Assembly: GCF_001425705.1 (NCBI RefSeq)
Contig: NZ_LMDC01000023.1
Location: 187,463-251,462 of the forward strand
Length of the DNA: 64,000 nucleotides
Source: Pelomonas sp. Root1217
GTDB lineage: Bacteria > Pseudomonadota > Gammaproteobacteria > Burkholderiales > Burkholderiaceae_C
Direction: 5' to 3'
This document shows, one piece after another, positions 62,285 through 64,000 of the stretch (its first letter is position 1; each line of letters opens with the position of its first letter). The position numbers and the translations under genes are program-made. The notes under the pieces were generated by a model, which saw nothing but the letters and a program-made list of their open reading frames with translations, made no database searches and was not told the origin of the DNA.

Positions 62285-64000
62285 ATGCCCCGGCGCAGAA
62301 AGCCACCCCTCGGCATGGAGCACGATCCCACCCAGCCCGACCATGCCGAAGAGGACCTCGCCGATGACATCGACAACGTGGTCCCGACGCGGGGCTACCA
62401 GATGCTGCCGGTGGTGGGCTTGGGCGGGTCGGCCGGCGGTATCGGTGCGCTGAGCGAGTTCTTCCGCCTCATGCCGCCCGACTCCGGCATGGCCTTCGTC
62501 GTCGTGCTGCACCTGTCACCCGACCACGACAGCACGTTGGCGGCGCTGCTGCAGCGCGATACCGCCATGCCGGTGATCCAGGTGAACGAGCCGGCGACGC
62601 TGGAGGCCAACCACGTCTATGTGATCCCGCCGCGCAAGGGGCTCAAGACGATGGATGGACACCTGCGGCTGTTCGAGCTACCGAGCGACCGCACCCGCCA
62701 CGTCGCGGTGGACCTTTTCTTTCGCACGCTGGCCGATACGCACGGCCCGCACGCATCGGCGGTGGTGCTGTCGGGCAACGATGGCGACGGTGCCATCGGC
62801 ATCAAGCGCATCAAGGAGCGCGGCGGCCTGACCATCGCGCAGGCCCCCGACGAGGCCGAGTTCGACGGCATGCCGCGCACGGCGATCGCCACCGGCATGG
62901 TCGACTGGGTGCTGCCCGTCGACCAGCTGCCCGAGCGGCTGATCGAGTACCACCGCCTGGAGCGCCGCTTGCGGCTGCCGCCCGAGGAAGGGCCGAAGGT
63001 GCACCCGGCGCAAAACGCCAGCGACGAGAGCCTGCTGCGCGATGTGCTCAACTTCCTGCGCACCCGCACCGGCCGCGACTTTGGCTACTACAAGCGCGCC
63101 ACCATCCTGCGCCGCATCGGCCGGCGCATGCAGGTCAACGGCATCGACGACCTGGCCGCCTACCTGACCTGCCTGCGCACCCGCCCGGGCGAGGCCGGCG
63201 CACTGCTGCAGGACTTGCTCATCAGCGTCACCAACTTCTTCCGCGACGGCGACTGCTTCGCCGCGCTGGAGGCGCGCATTCCGGAGCTGTTCCACGGCAA
63301 GGGGCCGAGCGACGTCGTGCGGGTCTGGGTGGTGGCCTGCGCAACCGGCGAGGAGGCCTACACGGTGGCGATGCTGCTCAACGAGCATGCGCGCTCCCTG
63401 GAGTCGCCACCCGTCGTGCAGGTGTTCGCCACCGACCTGGACGAGGACGCCATCAAGGCCGCCCGGGAGGGCATCTACCCGCTGGCCATCGAGGCCGACG
63501 TGTCGGAAGACCGCCTGCGCCGCTATTTCGTCAAGGAGCACCGCGGCTACCGCGTGCGCCGCGAAGTGCGCGAGATGGTGCTGTTCGCGTTGCACGACGT
63601 GCTCAAGGATTCGCCGTTTTCCCGGCTGGACCTGGTCACCTGCCGCAACCTGCTGATCTACCTGAACCGCGAGGCCCAGAGCCGCGCGCTGGACATCTTC
63701 CATTTCGCGCTGCGCCCGGGCGGCACGCTGTTCCTCGGCTCATCTGAATCGGTGGATGACTTCAGCACGCTGTTCAGCGTGCTGGACAAGAAGAACCGCG
63801 TGTTCCGCCAGCGCCCCACGCCGCGCAACGGGCTGCCGGTGCCGTCCGGGCCAGGCACCCTCGCCCTGGCGCTGGAAACGCAGCAGTCGCAGCCGGACGG
63901 GTCCCATGTGGCTGGGCGAGGCTTCGAGCAGGCTCCGTCGGGCCCGCGCATCGTCGACCGAGCCTCCGGCACGCGCACCGTGCCCTGGGGCGAGGTGCAC
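62285..64000 (+). CDS. CheB-CheR fusion protein (partial, runs off the window end)
   Basis: At least 572 residues from the ATG at 62285 (a second in-frame ATG at 62315 is possible). N-terminal CheB-type methylesterase domain: catalytic Ser in VGLGGSAGGIGAL, His in VLHLSPDHDST and Asp in LSGNDGDGAIGIK. Then a CheR methyltransferase domain: helical part DFGYYKRATILRRIGRRMQV, then SVTNFFRDGDCF, the SAM site VWVVACATGEEAYTVAML, FATDLDEDAI and DLVTCRNLLIYL. The sequence is open at the window end; PAS and kinase modules often follow in this family. The receiver domain normally found in CheB is absent. The 233 bp upstream (62052-62284) hold no clear feature. Confidence 0.93.
   Translation, partial: MPRRRKPPLGMEHDPTQPDHAEEDLADDIDNVVPTRGYQMLPVVGLGGSAGGIGALSEFFRLMPPDSGMAFVVVLHLSPDHDSTLAALLQRDTAMPVIQVNEPATLEANHVYVIPPRKGLKTMDGHLRLFELPSDRTRHVAVDLFFRTLADTHGPHASAVVLSGNDGDGAIGIKRIKERGGLTIAQAPDEAEFDGMPRTAIATGMVDWVLPVDQLPERLIEYHRLERRLRLPPEEGPKVHPAQNASDESLLRDVLNFLRTRTGRDFGYYKRATILRRIGRRMQVNGIDDLAAYLTCLRTRPGEAGALLQDLLISVTNFFRDGDCFAALEARIPELFHGKGPSDVVRVWVVACATGEEAYTVAMLLNEHARSLESPPVVQVFATDLDEDAIKAAREGIYPLAIEADVSEDRLRRYFVKEHRGYRVRREVREMVLFALHDVLKDSPFSRLDLVTCRNLLIYLNREAQSRALDIFHFALRPGGTLFLGSSESVDDFSTLFSVLDKKNRVFRQRPTPRNGLPVPSGPGTLALALETQQSQPDGSHVAGRGFEQAPSGPRIVDRASGTRTVPWGEVH

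Overview
The window is very GC-rich, densely coded DNA from the chromosome of a betaproteobacterium, most likely order Burkholderiales in the Rubrivivax/Roseateles/Pelomonas neighbourhood. That placement is inferred from gene content and protein style (glnE divergent from yhdP, a nitrilase-family gene near yhdP, tkt and gap on one strand close together, mnmH-selD, a short post-stop-codon repeat typical of the group). I see no tRNA, rRNA, insertion sequence, prophage or CRISPR array.

Layout. 1-7.1 kb (minus strand): an M16 peptidase cut by the window edge, an auxin-efflux-type carrier, a HAMP-PAS histidine kinase and DNA topoisomerase III. 7.3-9.4 kb (plus): a small SET-domain protein, biotin-protein ligase and a SPOR-like membrane protein. 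9.4-20.7 kb (minus): a secreted subtilase with a GlyGly-CTERM tail, gap, a lipoprotein with a duplicated domain, a 1557-residue propeller hybrid kinase, and transketolase. 20.8-28.7 kb: a hemerythrin-like protein, a KAP-type P-loop NTPase fused to a formylglycine-enzyme-like domain, a propeller-GGDEF diguanylate cyclase and an aldo/keto reductase. 28.8-32.6 kb (plus): a UbiH-like flavin monooxygenase, a GNAT protein with an apparent CTG start, a secreted protein of unknown role, a GAF protein overlapping a degenerate receiver, and a lipoprotein. 32.8-40.7 kb: MFS carrier, Nit-type amidase, AlkB-like dioxygenase, a periplasmic binding protein and YhdP. 40.7-48.9 kb: glnE, a rhomboid protein that looks like rhombosortase, an unassigned protein, a DAO-type oxidoreductase, an EamA carrier, a GST and a CYTH-CHAD protein. 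49-56 kb: two very small proteins, a Gdx/SugE exporter, mnmH-selD, a transglutaminase-like protein with a NarX-type kinase, and kup. 56-64 kb: a stress-flavoured cluster (isochorismatase-like hydrolase, hemerythrin, PRC-barrel, histidine phosphatase, a PoxB-like TPP enzyme, a glycosyltransferase) ending in a CheB-CheR protein cut by the window edge.

The most interesting points are: (1) a probable rhombosortase and a subtilase with a matching GlyGly-CTERM tail, 32 kb apart; (2) a KAP NTPase-FGE fusion whose FGE part lacks catalytic cysteines, apparently co-transcribed with a diguanylate cyclase; (3) a family of four dispersed intergenic elements with a covarying hairpin, three of them with the same end against a gene's 3' end; (4) an 11-bp-spaced direct repeat upstream of kup that resembles a KdpE operator.

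All family calls were made by reading motifs in the sequence; no database search was possible.
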